Shown here piece after piece: positions 9,223 through 18,040 of a stretch of DNA of 64,000 nucleotides. A program made the translations under genes and the position numbers. Within the stretch, counting starts at the first letter, position 1. Each line of letters opens with the position of its first letter. Below the pieces are notes generated by a model. That model ran no database searches, was not told the DNA's origin, and saw nothing but the letters and a program-made list of their open reading frames with translations. This DNA comes from Rhizobium etli CFN 42 (GTDB lineage: Bacteria; Pseudomonadota; Alphaproteobacteria; Rhizobiales; Rhizobiaceae), in the NCBI RefSeq assembly GCF_000092045.1, contig NC_007766.1, forward strand, positions 372,001-436,000, read 5' to 3'.

Positions 9223-10680
9223 ATGAACGGATTGCGAGACAGTAGCCTGCTTCGCCAGCAAGGTCTCATCGATGGCGAATGGTGCGGGGCTGCAGCCGGC
9301 CGCACGATCGAGGTGACCGATCCGGCGACGCAGCATGTGCTGGGCACGGTGCCCGATATGGACGGAGCCGATACGCGGACCGCAATCGCGGCGGCGGAAA
9401 AAGCCTTTGGCGCATGGCGGGCCAAAACCAACGCCGAGCGCGCCGCCTTGCTGGAAGCCTGGCACGATCTGATGCTCGACAATATCGAGGATCTGGCGCT
9501 GATCCTCACCAGGGAACAAGGTAAGCCGCTCGCAGAAGCGCGCGGTGAAATCCGTTACGGCGCCTCGTTCGTCAAATGGTTTTCCGAGGAGGCGCGGCGC
9601 ATCGGCGGGACAACCATTCCCTCACCGACAGCCGATCGGCGGATCGTCGTCCTGAAGGAGCCCGTCGGCGTTTCGGCGATCATCACGCCGTGGAATTTTC
9701 CGAATGCAATGATCACCCGCAAGGTGGGGCCGGCGCTCGCGGCAGGCTGCACGGTCGTGATCAAGCCATCGGACCTGACCCCGTTCTCCGCGCTGGCGCT
9801 CGGTGTGCTGGCGGAGCGGGCCGGCATCCCCAAAGGCGTGGTCAATATCGTCACCGGCATGCCTGCCGGCATCGGCGACGAGTTGATGTCCAACCGGACT
9901 GTGCGCAAAATCTCGTTCACCGGCTCGACCCGCGTCGGTTCGCTGCTGATGCGCGGCGCCGCCGATAGCGTCAAGCGGCTCAGCCTCGAACTCGGCGGCA
10001 ACGCCCCTTTCATCGTTTTCGACGATGCCGATCTCGACCTTGCCGTGGAAGGCGCTATCGCGTCGAAATTCCGCAATGGCGGCCAGACCTGCGTCTGCGC
10101 CAACCGTCTTCTTGTTCAGTCCGGCGTCTACGATGCCTTTGCCGCCAAACTCGGCGCGCGCGTGTCGGCTATGAAGGTCGGGGCCGGCACGGAGGCCGGA
10201 ACGGATATCGGACCGATGATCAACAAGGCGGCGATCGAGAAGATCAACCGTCACGTTGACGATGCAGTGGAAAAGGGAGCCAAGATCCTCGCCACCGCCG
10301 GTTCCGTGCCGGTCGGCGATCAATATGCTGCGCCGATGGTGCTTGGCGACGCGACGACCGACATGCAGCTTGCCAGCGAAGAGACATTCGGACCCGTTGC
10401 GCCGCTATTCCGCTTCGACACAGAGGAAGAGGCGATCCGCATTGCCAACGCCACCCCCTTCGGCCTAGCAGCCTATTTCTACACGGAGAGCCTGAAACGG
10501 TCCTGGCGCGTTGGCGAGGCGCTCGAATTCGGCATGATCGGCCTGAACACGGGCGCCATCTCGACCGAGGTCGCCCCGTTCGGCGGCGTCAAGCAATCCG
10601 GCCTCGGGCGTGAGGGCGCCCAGTGCGGCATTGACGAATATCTCGAAATGAAGAGCTTCCATATCGGCGGGCTCTCCTGA
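9223..10680 (+). CDS. gabD: Succinate-semialdehyde dehydrogenase-like aldehyde dehydrogenase
   Basis: A 485-residue aldehyde dehydrogenase of the GabD group. It contains TPWNFPNAMITRKVGPAL, SFTGSTRVG, the base Glu256 in LELGGNAPFIVFDDADLD and Cys290 with a second Cys292 in GGQTCVCANR, the GabD-type active-site pair. It probably oxidises succinate semialdehyde or a related semialdehyde to the dicarboxylate. ATG 9223 is preferred because a GGGGAG site lies just before it; a TTG 18 bases upstream is the alternative. It is the last gene of the forward operon and is followed by a hairpin terminator. Confidence 0.9.
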   Translation: MNGLRDSSLLRQQGLIDGEWCGAAAGRTIEVTDPATQHVLGTVPDMDGADTRTAIAAAEKAFGAWRAKTNAERAALLEAWHDLMLDNIEDLALILTREQGKPLAEARGEIRYGASFVKWFSEEARRIGGTTIPSPTADRRIVVLKEPVGVSAIITPWNFPNAMITRKVGPALAAGCTVVIKPSDLTPFSALALGVLAERAGIPKGVVNIVTGMPAGIGDELMSNRTVRKISFTGSTRVGSLLMRGAADSVKRLSLELGGNAPFIVFDDADLDLAVEGAIASKFRNGGQTCVCANRLLVQSGVYDAFAAKLGARVSAMKVGAGTEAGTDIGPMINKAAIEKINRHVDDAVEKGAKILATAGSVPVGDQYAAPMVLGDATTDMQLASEETFGPVAPLFRFDTEEEAIRIANATPFGLAAYFYTESLKRSWRVGEALEFGMIGLNTGAISTEVAPFGGVKQSGLGREGAQCGIDEYLEMKSFHIGGLS

Positions 10681-10693
10681 CCGGCAAAAGGCA

Positions 10694-10724
10694 AAGGGCG
10701 CCGGAAGATCATTCCGGTGCCCTT
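10694..10724. terminator. Bidirectional hairpin terminator after gabD
   Basis: A 13-bp stem with one wobble pair, AAGGGCGCCGGAA against TTCCGGTGCCCTT, around a five-base loop. It lies 13 bp after the gabD stop and before the convergent oxidoreductase gene, so it can end both transcripts, although the T run is short. Confidence 0.7.
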
Positions 10725-10829
10725 CGTAAACGACGTCGCAAGCTTAGATCTTAGATTCTGCTGGTTTCGCACCGCCGCAAGGGTTTGCCATATGCGCCGA
10801 ACGGCTGAGCCGCTCTCGCAATGCCGCGC

Positions 10830-12104
10830 TTACATGAAGCGATCAAGTGTCTTGTAATAGAGCCCAACAATTGGCAGGAACCACGGCTTGCCGAAATGAC
10901 CGGGAACGGCTGGCCATTCTAGCCCTTTCACCGGATTGCGGTCCGCCTTGCCCATGATGGCGTCGGCGATCATCATGCCGAGGTGAGTGGAGAGCTGGGC
11001 GCCATGGCCGGAATAGCCCATGGCATACCAGACGCCGTCGACATAGCCCGCGCGCGGATAGCGGTCCTTCGTCATATCGACGAGCCCCCCCCAGCAATAG
11101 TCGATCTCGACGCCGGCAAGCTGCGGGAAGATTTCCGCCATGCTTGTGCGCAGAATATCGCCGCTCTTTGCATCCGACCGCTGATCCGACGTGGCGGAAA
11201 AGCGGGCGCGGCCGCCGAAGATCAGCCGCTTGTCCGGCGACAGGCGAAAATAATTGCCGATGTTCATCGAGGTGACGCAAGTCCGGTTGCCCGGCATCGT
11301 CGCTGCGATTTCGGCGTCGCTCAGCGGACGGGTGGCGATCAGGAAGCTGCCGACGGAGATGATCCGACGGCGGAAATGACCGAAGAGCGACGGCGTGTAG
11401 GCGCCTGTCGCGACCAGCACGTGGTCGGCGGTGACGGTGCCCCGCCCGGTTTCGAGACTATGGCGGCCATTGCCTTGCCTGTGGCCGGTTACGGCAGTCC
11501 GTTCGAAAATGATGGCGCCATGACGGGCGGCAGCAGTGGCAAGCCCCATGACATAGCGGCCCATATGCATCATCGCGCTCTTCTTCGAGAGCATGGCGCC
11601 ATGGAAAGGCGACCCGATCTCATTCTTCAGGTCGCTTGGCGTCAGAAGCGCCGTCTCCGGATCGACCTCTATATGCACAGCCTCGAAATTCCGGGCAATG
11701 GCATCGAAATGCTGCGGCTTGGAAGCGAGCTTCAGCTTCCCGGCACGCCGGAAACTGCAGTCGATCCCCTCCTGGGCGATGATCGCCTCGATCGCATCGA
11801 TGGAATCGTCGAAGGCTCGATAGAGCGCAATAGCCCGCTCCGTTCCGAGTGCGCTCTTGGCCGACAGGAAGCTATGGGCAAGCCCGTTGTTGAGATGGCC
11901 GCCATTGCGTCCCGATGCTCCCCAGCCGACATGCTCGGCTTCCAGCACGACGACCTTGACGCCGGCTTTCGCAAGCTGGCGCGCAGCGGCAAGCCCGGTG
12001 AAGCCGGCGCCGATGACGGCGACGTCGTAATGCCCCTCGACAGGACCTTGGGCCGCCTCGGCAAAAGGGCGGGCCGTGTCGTGCCAGTAGGATTGGAACT
12101 GCAT
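10830..12104 (-). CDS. FAD-dependent oxidoreductase, PuuB / gamma-glutamylputrescine oxidase-like
   Basis: A 424-residue DAO-family flavoprotein. The FAD fingerprint is VAVIGAGFTGLAAARQLAKAG (about residues 28-48), then EAEHVGWGASGRNGGHLNNG, and a C-terminal FAD contact GYSGHGAQLSTHLG. This pattern is that of PuuB and related amine oxidases, which oxidise a substituted amine to an aldehyde, H2O2 and ammonia. The start ATG 12104 lies 14 bp after the stop of the HAD gene with a GGAG site, so both belong to one reverse operon. Together with the aldehyde dehydrogenases and aminotransferase nearby this suggests polyamine or amine catabolism. Confidence 0.85.
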   Translation of the reverse strand: MQFQSYWHDTARPFAEAAQGPVEGHYDVAVIGAGFTGLAAARQLAKAGVKVVVLEAEHVGWGASGRNGGHLNNGLAHSFLSAKSALGTERAIALYRAFDDSIDAIEAIIAQEGIDCSFRRAGKLKLASKPQHFDAIARNFEAVHIEVDPETALLTPSDLKNEIGSPFHGAMLSKKSAMMHMGRYVMGLATAAARHGAIIFERTAVTGHRQGNGRHSLETGRGTVTADHVLVATGAYTPSLFGHFRRRIISVGSFLIATRPLSDAEIAATMPGNRTCVTSMNIGNYFRLSPDKRLIFGGRARFSATSDQRSDAKSGDILRTSMAEIFPQLAGVEIDYCWGGLVDMTKDRYPRAGYVDGVWYAMGYSGHGAQLSTHLGMMIADAIMGKADRNPVKGLEWPAVPGHFGKPWFLPIVGLYYKTLDRFM

Positions 12105-12117
12105 CCGCTTGTCTCCG

Positions 12118-12786
12118 TCAGAGGCCGACGACGCCAGGCAAGCCCGAGATACCAGCGATTTCGACATAGCCGTAATAGGGATTGGCCGGCTCGTGGCCGC
12201 GATTGACCCAGACCTTGTTCTTGATTCCGAGATCGTGCGCCGACATCAGATCGTAGCGGAAGGAAGACGAGCAGTGCAGCACGTCCTCAGGCCCGCAGCC
12301 GAGCATGTCGAACATGTATTCGAAAGCCTGGAAACGTGGCTTGTAAGCATTGGCCTGCTGAGCGGTATAGACCGCGTGGAAGGGTGCGCCGAGCTTTTCG
12401 ACGTTCGACATGATCTGGGCGTCCATGGCATTGGACAGGATCACCAGCGGAATTTCCCGGGCAACCCTGGCAAGACCCTCGGCTACGTCGCGATGGGGCC
12501 CCCAGGTCGGAACGCGCTCGTAAACGATTTGCGCAGCTTCGTCGCGAAATGTCACGCCGTTGCGCTTGCATGTGCGCTCGAGCGAGTTGTGCACCACCTC
12601 GGCATAGGGTTTCCAGGCGCCCATGATCTCGTCGAGACGATAGGCGGCGAAATTCTTGACGAACTCCGCCATGCGCGGTTCGTCGAGCTGGTCGCCGTAG
12701 AGATCGCGTGCCGCTTCCGCCATCTGGAAGTTGGTGAGCGTGCCGTAGCAATCGAAGGTGATGTATTTCGGGCGGAACGTCGTCAT
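12118..12786 (-). CDS. Haloacid dehalogenase type II-like HAD hydrolase
   Basis: A 222-residue HAD protein. Motif I is TFDCYGTLTNF with the nucleophile Asp near residue 11, motif II LVILSNAMD, motif III Lys in AYKPRFQAF and motif IV LHCSSSFRYDLMSAHDLG. The cap domain and VWVNRGHEP tail are those of (S)-2-haloacid dehalogenases, but many such genes in rhizobia act on other substrates. It is the first gene of a reverse pair with the PuuB-like oxidase; an AAGGA site precedes the ATG. A second, more distant HAD gene is at 20485. Confidence 0.85.
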   Translation of the reverse strand: MTTFRPKYITFDCYGTLTNFQMAEAARDLYGDQLDEPRMAEFVKNFAAYRLDEIMGAWKPYAEVVHNSLERTCKRNGVTFRDEAAQIVYERVPTWGPHRDVAEGLARVAREIPLVILSNAMDAQIMSNVEKLGAPFHAVYTAQQANAYKPRFQAFEYMFDMLGCGPEDVLHCSSSFRYDLMSAHDLGIKNKVWVNRGHEPANPYYGYVEIAGISGLPGVVGL

Positions 12787-12955
12787 CTGCGTATCCTTGA
12801 ATGATTGGAACCGGGATGTTTCACAATCATAGGCATCGCTTTATCGCTGGCCTACCTGAATTGGCGGCATCCGAAGCAGAATCTATCGTATCAAAAGCGG
12901 CGTTTGGCAGAAGGTTGCGTGGGCTCCCAGACGCCCCCCGAGGCCGGTGACGAGT

Positions 12956-13624
12956 TCAATCGTGATCGTGGTCATGATGCGAGGGAAGATCGAGGCCGAA
13001 GGTGTTGACGAGATCAGCCACCTGAGCCGGACTGAGGAACCGCGGATTGAGATTGCGCAGCAGCAGATAGAGCTTCGCCGTCTCCTCCAGTTCCTCGGTT
13101 GCGAAGACCGCCGCCTCCAGGCTGTCGCCGGCGACGACGGGTCCATGATTGGCCAGAAGCACCGATGAATATCTGCCTGCCAACCCGCGGATTGCATCGG
13201 CCACCGCGGGATCGCCGGGACGATAATAGGGCACCAGCGCCGTCTCGCCGGCGCGCATGAGATAATATGGCGTCATCGGCGGCAGGGCGGCGCGGGGATC
13301 GATCTCCGGCAGCATGGTCAGCGCCACCGCATGGGTGGAGTGAAGATGAACGATGGCGCGGGCGCTGCCGCGTGTATCGTAGAGGGCAGTATGTAGCGGG
13401 ATTTCCTTGGTCGGCTTGTCGCCCGACAATAACCGGCGATCCGCGTCGAGCCTCGATATGCGGGCCGGGTCGAGGAAGCCGAGCGACGCGTTGGTCGGTG
13501 TCACCAACCAGCCACCGTCCTCCAGCCGCAACGATATGTTGCCGGACGAACCGGGCGTCAGCCCGCGCTCGAACAGCGAGCGGCCGTACCGGCAGATTTC
13601 CTCACGCAGGCGCGCGTCGGACAT
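12956..13624 (-). CDS. otnC: 3-oxo-tetronate 4-phosphate decarboxylase (class II aldolase family)
   Basis: A 222-residue class II aldolase/adducin-fold protein. It shows SSGNISLRLEDGGWLVTPTN, the metal-binding HLHSTHAVALT and LLANHGPVVAGDS, as in FucA/AraD-type enzymes. OtnC decarboxylates 3-oxo-tetronate 4-phosphate to dihydroxyacetone phosphate. The C-terminus is an unusual HHDHDHD tail. It is upstream of nothing on its strand except the LacI-type gene, whose stop is 16 bp before its ATG; a GGAGG site precedes the start. The ltnD, otnI and otnK genes diverge from the regulator, which supports the assignment. Confidence 0.88.
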   Translation of the reverse strand: MSDARLREEICRYGRSLFERGLTPGSSGNISLRLEDGGWLVTPTNASLGFLDPARISRLDADRRLLSGDKPTKEIPLHTALYDTRGSARAIVHLHSTHAVALTMLPEIDPRAALPPMTPYYLMRAGETALVPYYRPGDPAVADAIRGLAGRYSSVLLANHGPVVAGDSLEAAVFATEELEETAKLYLLLRNLNPRFLSPAQVADLVNTFGLDLPSHHDHDHD

Positions 13625-13640
13625 GACAGTTCCTCCAAAG

Positions 13641-14660
13641 TTACGCAGTCGCCCCTTCGATCAGTTCAAAACCGAGGTCGATAGCCTGCGGCGGCGCGTT
13701 GGCGACAACCAGCTCGGCGGCCATCTGCCCCGTCGCGACGCGCGGCGTCCGGATGGTCGACAAGGGCTGCGGTATCGCCCGGCCGATATCGAGACCGTTA
13801 TAGCCAAAAAGAGCCAGCTGCGAGGGAATGACAATTCCTTGGGCGAGACAGTGAAAATAACCGCCGAGCGCCATGTCGTCGTTGGAAAAATAGACCGCAT
13901 CGAGATCGCTCGCTCGTGCAAGCAGTCGCTCCAGCGCCAGCCTGCCGTTCTCCACCGACGAAGCGCCCGCCAGAATTTCGCGGGCGACAAGGGGCGTGCC
14001 GTTGGCTTCGAGAATTTCGCAAAAGCTGGCAAAGCGCTTGCCGGCGCGGATGTCGCGGCTGAGATCGTGGCCGACATAGCCGATCCGGCGATAGCCTCGC
14101 TTGAGCAGGAATGCCGCGCTCTCCCGCCCGGCCGCACGGTTCGAGAAACCGACCGCGATATCGATCGCATCGCCGTCGAGATCAAGCAATTCCACCACCC
14201 GGCAACCGCTGGCGCGCAGCATCTTCGCCGTGCCGTCGGTATGCTCATATCCCGCCAGCATCACCGCTGCCGGCCGCCAGGCAAGCATCGCAGCGGCGAG
14301 CGCCTCCTCCTTGCTCGGATCATAATCGGTCACCGAGAAGACCGCCTGATATCGGTTTTCCTCCAGGACAGCGCCGGCACCGCGCAGCACGTCGGCAAAG
14401 ACGATGTTGGACAGGGAGGGAATGACGAAGGCGACAAGGCGTGACGTGGTGGAAGCGAGCGTTCCGGCGATGCGGTTCGGCACATAGCCCAGCCGTTCCA
14501 CGGCGGCCATCACCCGCTCCCGTGTCTTGCCCGAAAACGAACCATGGTTGCGCAGGACACGCGACACCGTGCTCTCCCCGACGCCGGCCGCTTCTGCGAC
14601 CTCTGCAAGGGTTACCGTCGCCTGATGTTTGAATTCCATCGTCAATTTCGAATCCGGCAT
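13641..14660 (-). CDS. LacI-family transcriptional regulator of the otn cluster
   Basis: A LacI/GntR-I type repressor of about 340 residues. The helix-turn-helix is VTLAEVAEAAGVGESTVSRVLRN with hinge helix GYVPNRIAGTLAS, followed by a sugar-binding core domain (FVIPSLSNIVFADVLRGA, YFSNDDMALGGYF). Two in-frame ATG codons, 14660 and 14639, are possible; neither has a strong ribosome site, and 14639 would place the helix-turn-helix nearest the N-terminus. Two copies of the palindrome TGGCAGCGCTGCCA in the divergent promoter are its likely operators. The inducer is probably threonate or an intermediate (inference). Confidence 0.9.
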   Translation of the reverse strand: MPDSKLTMEFKHQATVTLAEVAEAAGVGESTVSRVLRNHGSFSGKTRERVMAAVERLGYVPNRIAGTLASTTSRLVAFVIPSLSNIVFADVLRGAGAVLEENRYQAVFSVTDYDPSKEEALAAAMLAWRPAAVMLAGYEHTDGTAKMLRASGCRVVELLDLDGDAIDIAVGFSNRAAGRESAAFLLKRGYRRIGYVGHDLSRDIRAGKRFASFCEILEANGTPLVAREILAGASSVENGRLALERLLARASDLDAVYFSNDDMALGGYFHCLAQGIVIPSQLALFGYNGLDIGRAIPQPLSTIRTPRVATGQMAAELVVANAPPQAIDLGFELIEGATA

Positions 14661-14749
14661 TAGGAATGCGTCCGGCGCAAGCAACTGCTAGGCGCGCTGT
14701 CGCAGCGACTTTCATTTTTCACCACTTCGGGCAAGAAGCAACATTTTTT

Positions 14750-14763
14750 TGGCAGCGCTGCCA
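14750..14763. promoter_or_regulatory. Operator 1, LacI-type palindrome
   Basis: Perfect 14-bp palindrome TGGCAGCGCTGCCA with a central CG step, the classic LacI-family operator form. An identical copy lies 54 bp downstream (centre to centre). A TTGACT-like -35 element starts right after it at 14765. Confidence 0.85.
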
Positions 14764-14764
14764 T

Positions 14765-14793
14765 TTGACTGTTGGCGAGGCCGCTGGAATGAT
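14765..14793 (+). promoter_or_regulatory. Putative ltnD promoter between the two operators
   Basis: TTGACT at 14765-14770 and AATGAT at 14788-14793 are spaced by 17 bp and lie between the two operators. Repressor bound to both could occlude or loop this promoter. The -10 match is weak. Confidence 0.45.
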
Positions 14794-14803
14794 CTAGAAA
14801 GAA

Positions 14804-14817
14804 TGGCAGCGCTGCCA
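14804..14817. promoter_or_regulatory. Operator 2, LacI-type palindrome
   Basis: Second identical copy of TGGCAGCGCTGCCA, 28 bp before the ltnD ATG and just upstream of its GGAGG ribosome site. Centre spacing of 54 bp to operator 1 is about five helical turns, which suits cooperative binding. Confidence 0.85.
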
Positions 14818-14845
14818 AAATGGCTCGTGATCGGAGGACGTTCCC

Positions 14846-15790
14846 ATGACACCGCTCGCTGAAAACTCAGGCTCCGCCATCGTCGCGGCCGTCATCGGCC
14901 TCGGTTCCATGGGAATGGGAATGGCCAGCTCAATGAAGCGCGCAGGTCTGGACGTCGTTGGATATGACATAACGCCGGCCGCGGTGGACCGCTTCGTCGC
15001 CGAAGGCGGACGTGGCGCGGCATCCCCTGCCGACGCCGCCAAGGGGGCCGACATCATCGTCTCCGTGGTGGTCAACGGCGCGCAGACCGAAGCCGTGCTG
15101 TTCGGATCCAAGGGCGTTGCTGCTCCGATGAAGCGCGGCGCGGTCTTCATCTCGTCGGCGACGATGGACCCCGCCATCGCGCGCGATCTGGCGGCGAGGG
15201 CGCAGGCTCTCGGCCTGCACTATCTCGACGCGCCGATTTCAGGCGGCGCGGCCAGGGCGGCGAAAGGTGAGCTGACGATCATGGCCTCCGGCTCCAGGCA
15301 GGCTTTCGATAGGGCGCGCCCGGCCCTCGACGCCATGGCCGGCAAGGTTTACGAGCTCGGCGAGGCGGCGGGAACCGGCGCCGCCTTCAAGATGATCAAC
15401 CAGCTTCTCGCCGGCGTACATATCGCGGCCGCATGCGAGGCGATAACTTTTGCCGCCAAGCAGGGCCTCGACCTCGACAAGGTCTATGAAGTCATCACCG
15501 CCTCGGCGGGCAATTCCTGGATGTTTGAAAATCGTGTCCCGCACGTGCTGGCCGGGGACTATACGCCGGCCAGCAGCATTGAGATTTTCGTCAAGGATCT
15601 CGGCATCGTACTGGATATGGCCCGTTCGCAGCGTTATCCGGCACCGCTCGCGGCAGCGGCCCTGCAAATGTACCTGGCGGCCGCCGGCGCCGGCATGGGC
15701 GGCGACGATGATTCCTCGCTCGCACGCCTCTACGCCCAGCTTTCCGGCGCGCAATTGCCCGGTTTCGCCAAAGAGCCGCAAGGCCGGTAA
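14846..15790 (+). CDS. ltnD: L-threonate dehydrogenase-like beta-hydroxyacid dehydrogenase
   Basis: A 314-residue NAD-dependent dehydrogenase of the 6-phosphogluconate dehydrogenase-like superfamily. The Rossmann motif is VIGLGSMGMGMASSM (about residues 16-30), the substrate motif DAPISGGAARAAKGELTIMASG and the catalytic Lys lies in GTGAAFKMINQLLAG. LtnD oxidises L-threonate to 2-oxo-tetronate. It begins the divergent half of the otn cluster behind GGAGGA and the operators; otnI follows 12 bp later. Confidence 0.88.
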   Translation: MTPLAENSGSAIVAAVIGLGSMGMGMASSMKRAGLDVVGYDITPAAVDRFVAEGGRGAASPADAAKGADIIVSVVVNGAQTEAVLFGSKGVAAPMKRGAVFISSATMDPAIARDLAARAQALGLHYLDAPISGGAARAAKGELTIMASGSRQAFDRARPALDAMAGKVYELGEAAGTGAAFKMINQLLAGVHIAAACEAITFAAKQGLDLDKVYEVITASAGNSWMFENRVPHVLAGDYTPASSIEIFVKDLGIVLDMARSQRYPAPLAAAALQMYLAAAGAGMGGDDDSSLARLYAQLSGAQLPGFAKEPQGR

Positions 15791-15801
15791 GGAGGGTCGA
15801 C

Positions 15802-16578
15802 ATGCCAGTTTTCGCCGCCAACCTGACGATGATGTTCAGCGAATGGGACTTCCTCGACCGCTTCGACGCCGCAGCCGACGCGGGGTTTTCCGCCGTCGAA
15901 TACCTCTTCCCCTACGAGGCCGCACCGGATGCAATCGCCGAACGGCTTGCCCGCAACAATCTGCGGCAGGCCCTGTTCAACCTGCCGCCGGGCGACTGGG
16001 GTGCGGGCGAGCGCGGCATCGCGGCTCTTCCCGGACGGTTCGACGACCTCAAAGCGGATGTCGAGCGGGCATTGGACTATGCGGCGGCGACAGGCGTCGG
16101 GCGACTGCACCTGATGGCGGGTATCGCCGACCCTCATGATCAAGAGGCCGCCGCCTCCTACCGACGCTCCGTCACCTACACTGCCGGCCGGCTTGCGGAA
16201 AAAGGCGTTGATCTCCTGCTGGAGCCGATCAACGGGCGCAATATGCCGGGATATTTCCTCAACGACTTCGCGATCGCCGAGCGGCTGATCGCCGAATGCG
16301 GCCTGCCCAACCTGAAGCTGCAATTCGACATCTATCACCGTCAGATCCTCCATGGCGACGTTACGATGGCATTGCGGCGCCTGCTGCCGATCACCGGCCA
16401 TATCCAGATCGCCGGCGTGCCGTCACGCAACGAGCCTGACGGAGAGGAGCTGAACTATCCCTATCTGTTCGGTGAAATCGACCGGCTGGGTTACGACCGT
16501 TTCATCGGCTGCGAATATGTCCCGCGCGGCCAGACACTGGACGGCCTTGGCTGGTTCAAACCTTTTGCACGGAGCTAG
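15802..16578 (+). CDS. otnI: 2-oxo-tetronate isomerase
   Basis: A 258-residue xylose-isomerase-like TIM barrel of the hydroxypyruvate isomerase family. Visible are FAANLTMMFSEWDFLDRF, GFSAVEYLFPY, the acidic ligand in LLLEPINGRNMPGYFL, LKLQFDIYHRQI, HIQIAGVPSRNEPD and IGCEYVPRG. OtnI interconverts 2-oxo- and 3-oxo-tetronate. In older annotation this would be hydroxypyruvate isomerase (hyi); the neighbouring otnK and otnC decide for OtnI. A GGAGGG site precedes the ATG. Confidence 0.9.
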   Translation: MPVFAANLTMMFSEWDFLDRFDAAADAGFSAVEYLFPYEAAPDAIAERLARNNLRQALFNLPPGDWGAGERGIAALPGRFDDLKADVERALDYAAATGVGRLHLMAGIADPHDQEAAASYRRSVTYTAGRLAEKGVDLLLEPINGRNMPGYFLNDFAIAERLIAECGLPNLKLQFDIYHRQILHGDVTMALRRLLPITGHIQIAGVPSRNEPDGEELNYPYLFGEIDRLGYDRFIGCEYVPRGQTLDGLGWFKPFARS

Positions 16579-16581
16579 ACC

Positions 16582-17862
16582 ATGGCAATTTCACTTGGGT
16601 CGATCGCCGACGACTATACCGGCGCGTCCGACCTCGCAAACACGCTGACGAAAAACGGCCTGCGCACGGTGCAGACGGTCGGCATTCCGAATCCGTCGCT
16701 CGCGCTGCCGGAGGTCGATGCGGTGGTCGTCTCCCTGAAGATCCGCTCCGTTCCCGCTTCGGAGGCCGTGGCCGCTGCGACCAAAGCCGAGCGCTGGCTG
16801 CGCCAGCAGGGCGCGGCGCATGTGCTTTACAAGATCTGTTCGACGTTCGATTCCACAGATGCCGGCAATATCGGCCCTGTCACCGAGGCTTTGAGCGCGG
16901 CGGCGGGCGGCGGCGGCGTGCTGGTGACACCGGCCTTTCCGGAGACGGGGCGCACCCTCTATCTCGGCCACCTCTTCGTCGGCGGCCAGCCGTTGAGCGA
17001 AAGTCCGCTCAAGGACCACCCGCTGAACCCTATGCACGACGCCAATCTCGTGCGGGTTCTCGCCCGGCAATCGCGTGGCACCGTCGGACTGATCGATCTC
17101 CCAGCCATCGCAGCCGGACCGGCCGCCACCAGGGCGAAGCTCGATGCCCTCCTCAGGACAGGCGTGACCATGGCTATCGCCGACGCAATTTTCGAGCGCG
17201 ATCTGGAAACGCTGGGCGAGATCGCGCTGGAAACGCCGGTATCCACCGGCGCGTCCGGTCTCGGCCTCGGCCTTGCCCGCGCGCTCGTCCGCTCCGGCCG
17301 GATATCCGGCCGCGCGACAGGTGAAGACGTCATTCGCCCCGTAGGCGGGTTTTCGGCGATCATTGCCGGCAGCTGTTCGAAGGCGACGCTGCACCAGATC
17401 GGCGTCGCCGAACGAGCGATGCCGGTGCTGCGGCTTGATCCCGAGCGGCTGCTGGCCGCCGGCCCGGATGAGATCGCCGCGGCGATTTCCTGGGCCGGAG
17501 AGCGCATTTCTGCCGGCCCGGTCGTGGTCGCCGCGAGCGCGGCGCCCGAAACCGTATCCCGGCTGCAATCGCAATATGGCCGGGAGGCCTCCGGCCACGC
17601 GATCGAGACCGCCACATCGATCATTGCCGCCGAGCTGGTGGAGAGAGGCGTGCGGCGCCTCGTGGTCGCAGGCGGCGAGACCTCGGGAGCCGCGGTCGAC
17701 AAGCTCGCCATACCGGCATTTCTGATCGGCCCCGAAATTGCTCCCGGCGTGCCGGTGCTGCGTACAGTCGGCAATAGGCAGGGCGACATGCTTCTGGCGT
17801 TGAAATCAGGAAATTTTGGAGGCGAAGATTTCTTCATTGCCGCGCTGGCGATGATGCAGTGA
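16582..17862 (+). CDS. otnK: 3-oxo-tetronate kinase
   Basis: A 426-residue DUF1537 four-carbon acid sugar kinase. The N-terminal domain begins with the conserved SIADDYTGASDLA, then YKICSTFDSTDAGNIGPV and the PAFPETGRTLYLGHLFV motif; the C-terminal nucleotide-binding part has IIAGSCSKATLHQI and RRLVVAGGETSGAAVDKL. OtnK phosphorylates 3-oxo-tetronate at C4, giving the substrate of OtnC. It starts 3 bp after otnI, so translation is probably coupled. Confidence 0.92.
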   Translation: MAISLGSIADDYTGASDLANTLTKNGLRTVQTVGIPNPSLALPEVDAVVVSLKIRSVPASEAVAAATKAERWLRQQGAAHVLYKICSTFDSTDAGNIGPVTEALSAAAGGGGVLVTPAFPETGRTLYLGHLFVGGQPLSESPLKDHPLNPMHDANLVRVLARQSRGTVGLIDLPAIAAGPAATRAKLDALLRTGVTMAIADAIFERDLETLGEIALETPVSTGASGLGLGLARALVRSGRISGRATGEDVIRPVGGFSAIIAGSCSKATLHQIGVAERAMPVLRLDPERLLAAGPDEIAAAISWAGERISAGPVVVAASAAPETVSRLQSQYGREASGHAIETATSIIAAELVERGVRRLVVAGGETSGAAVDKLAIPAFLIGPEIAPGVPVLRTVGNRQGDMLLALKSGNFGGEDFFIAALAMMQ

Positions 17863-18040
17863 CAAGACGAAGGCCTCAACACACTCGCAGCAAGCGGTTT
17901 GCGAAAGGGTCGGTCCGCCAGCATAAGATGCGGCGACCCATGATCGCAAAGCCATAACATACTGCCTGAACCACGGCCTTCAGATGATCTGCCCGCCGGC
18001 ACTCCGGCAGACTTGCGGGCAGAACATCAAGGATCGCCCC

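Noticed and set aside
10983..12206. Long forward open frame of 407 codons
   Set aside because: Antisense to the PuuB-like oxidoreductase, which has clear FAD motifs on the reverse strand.
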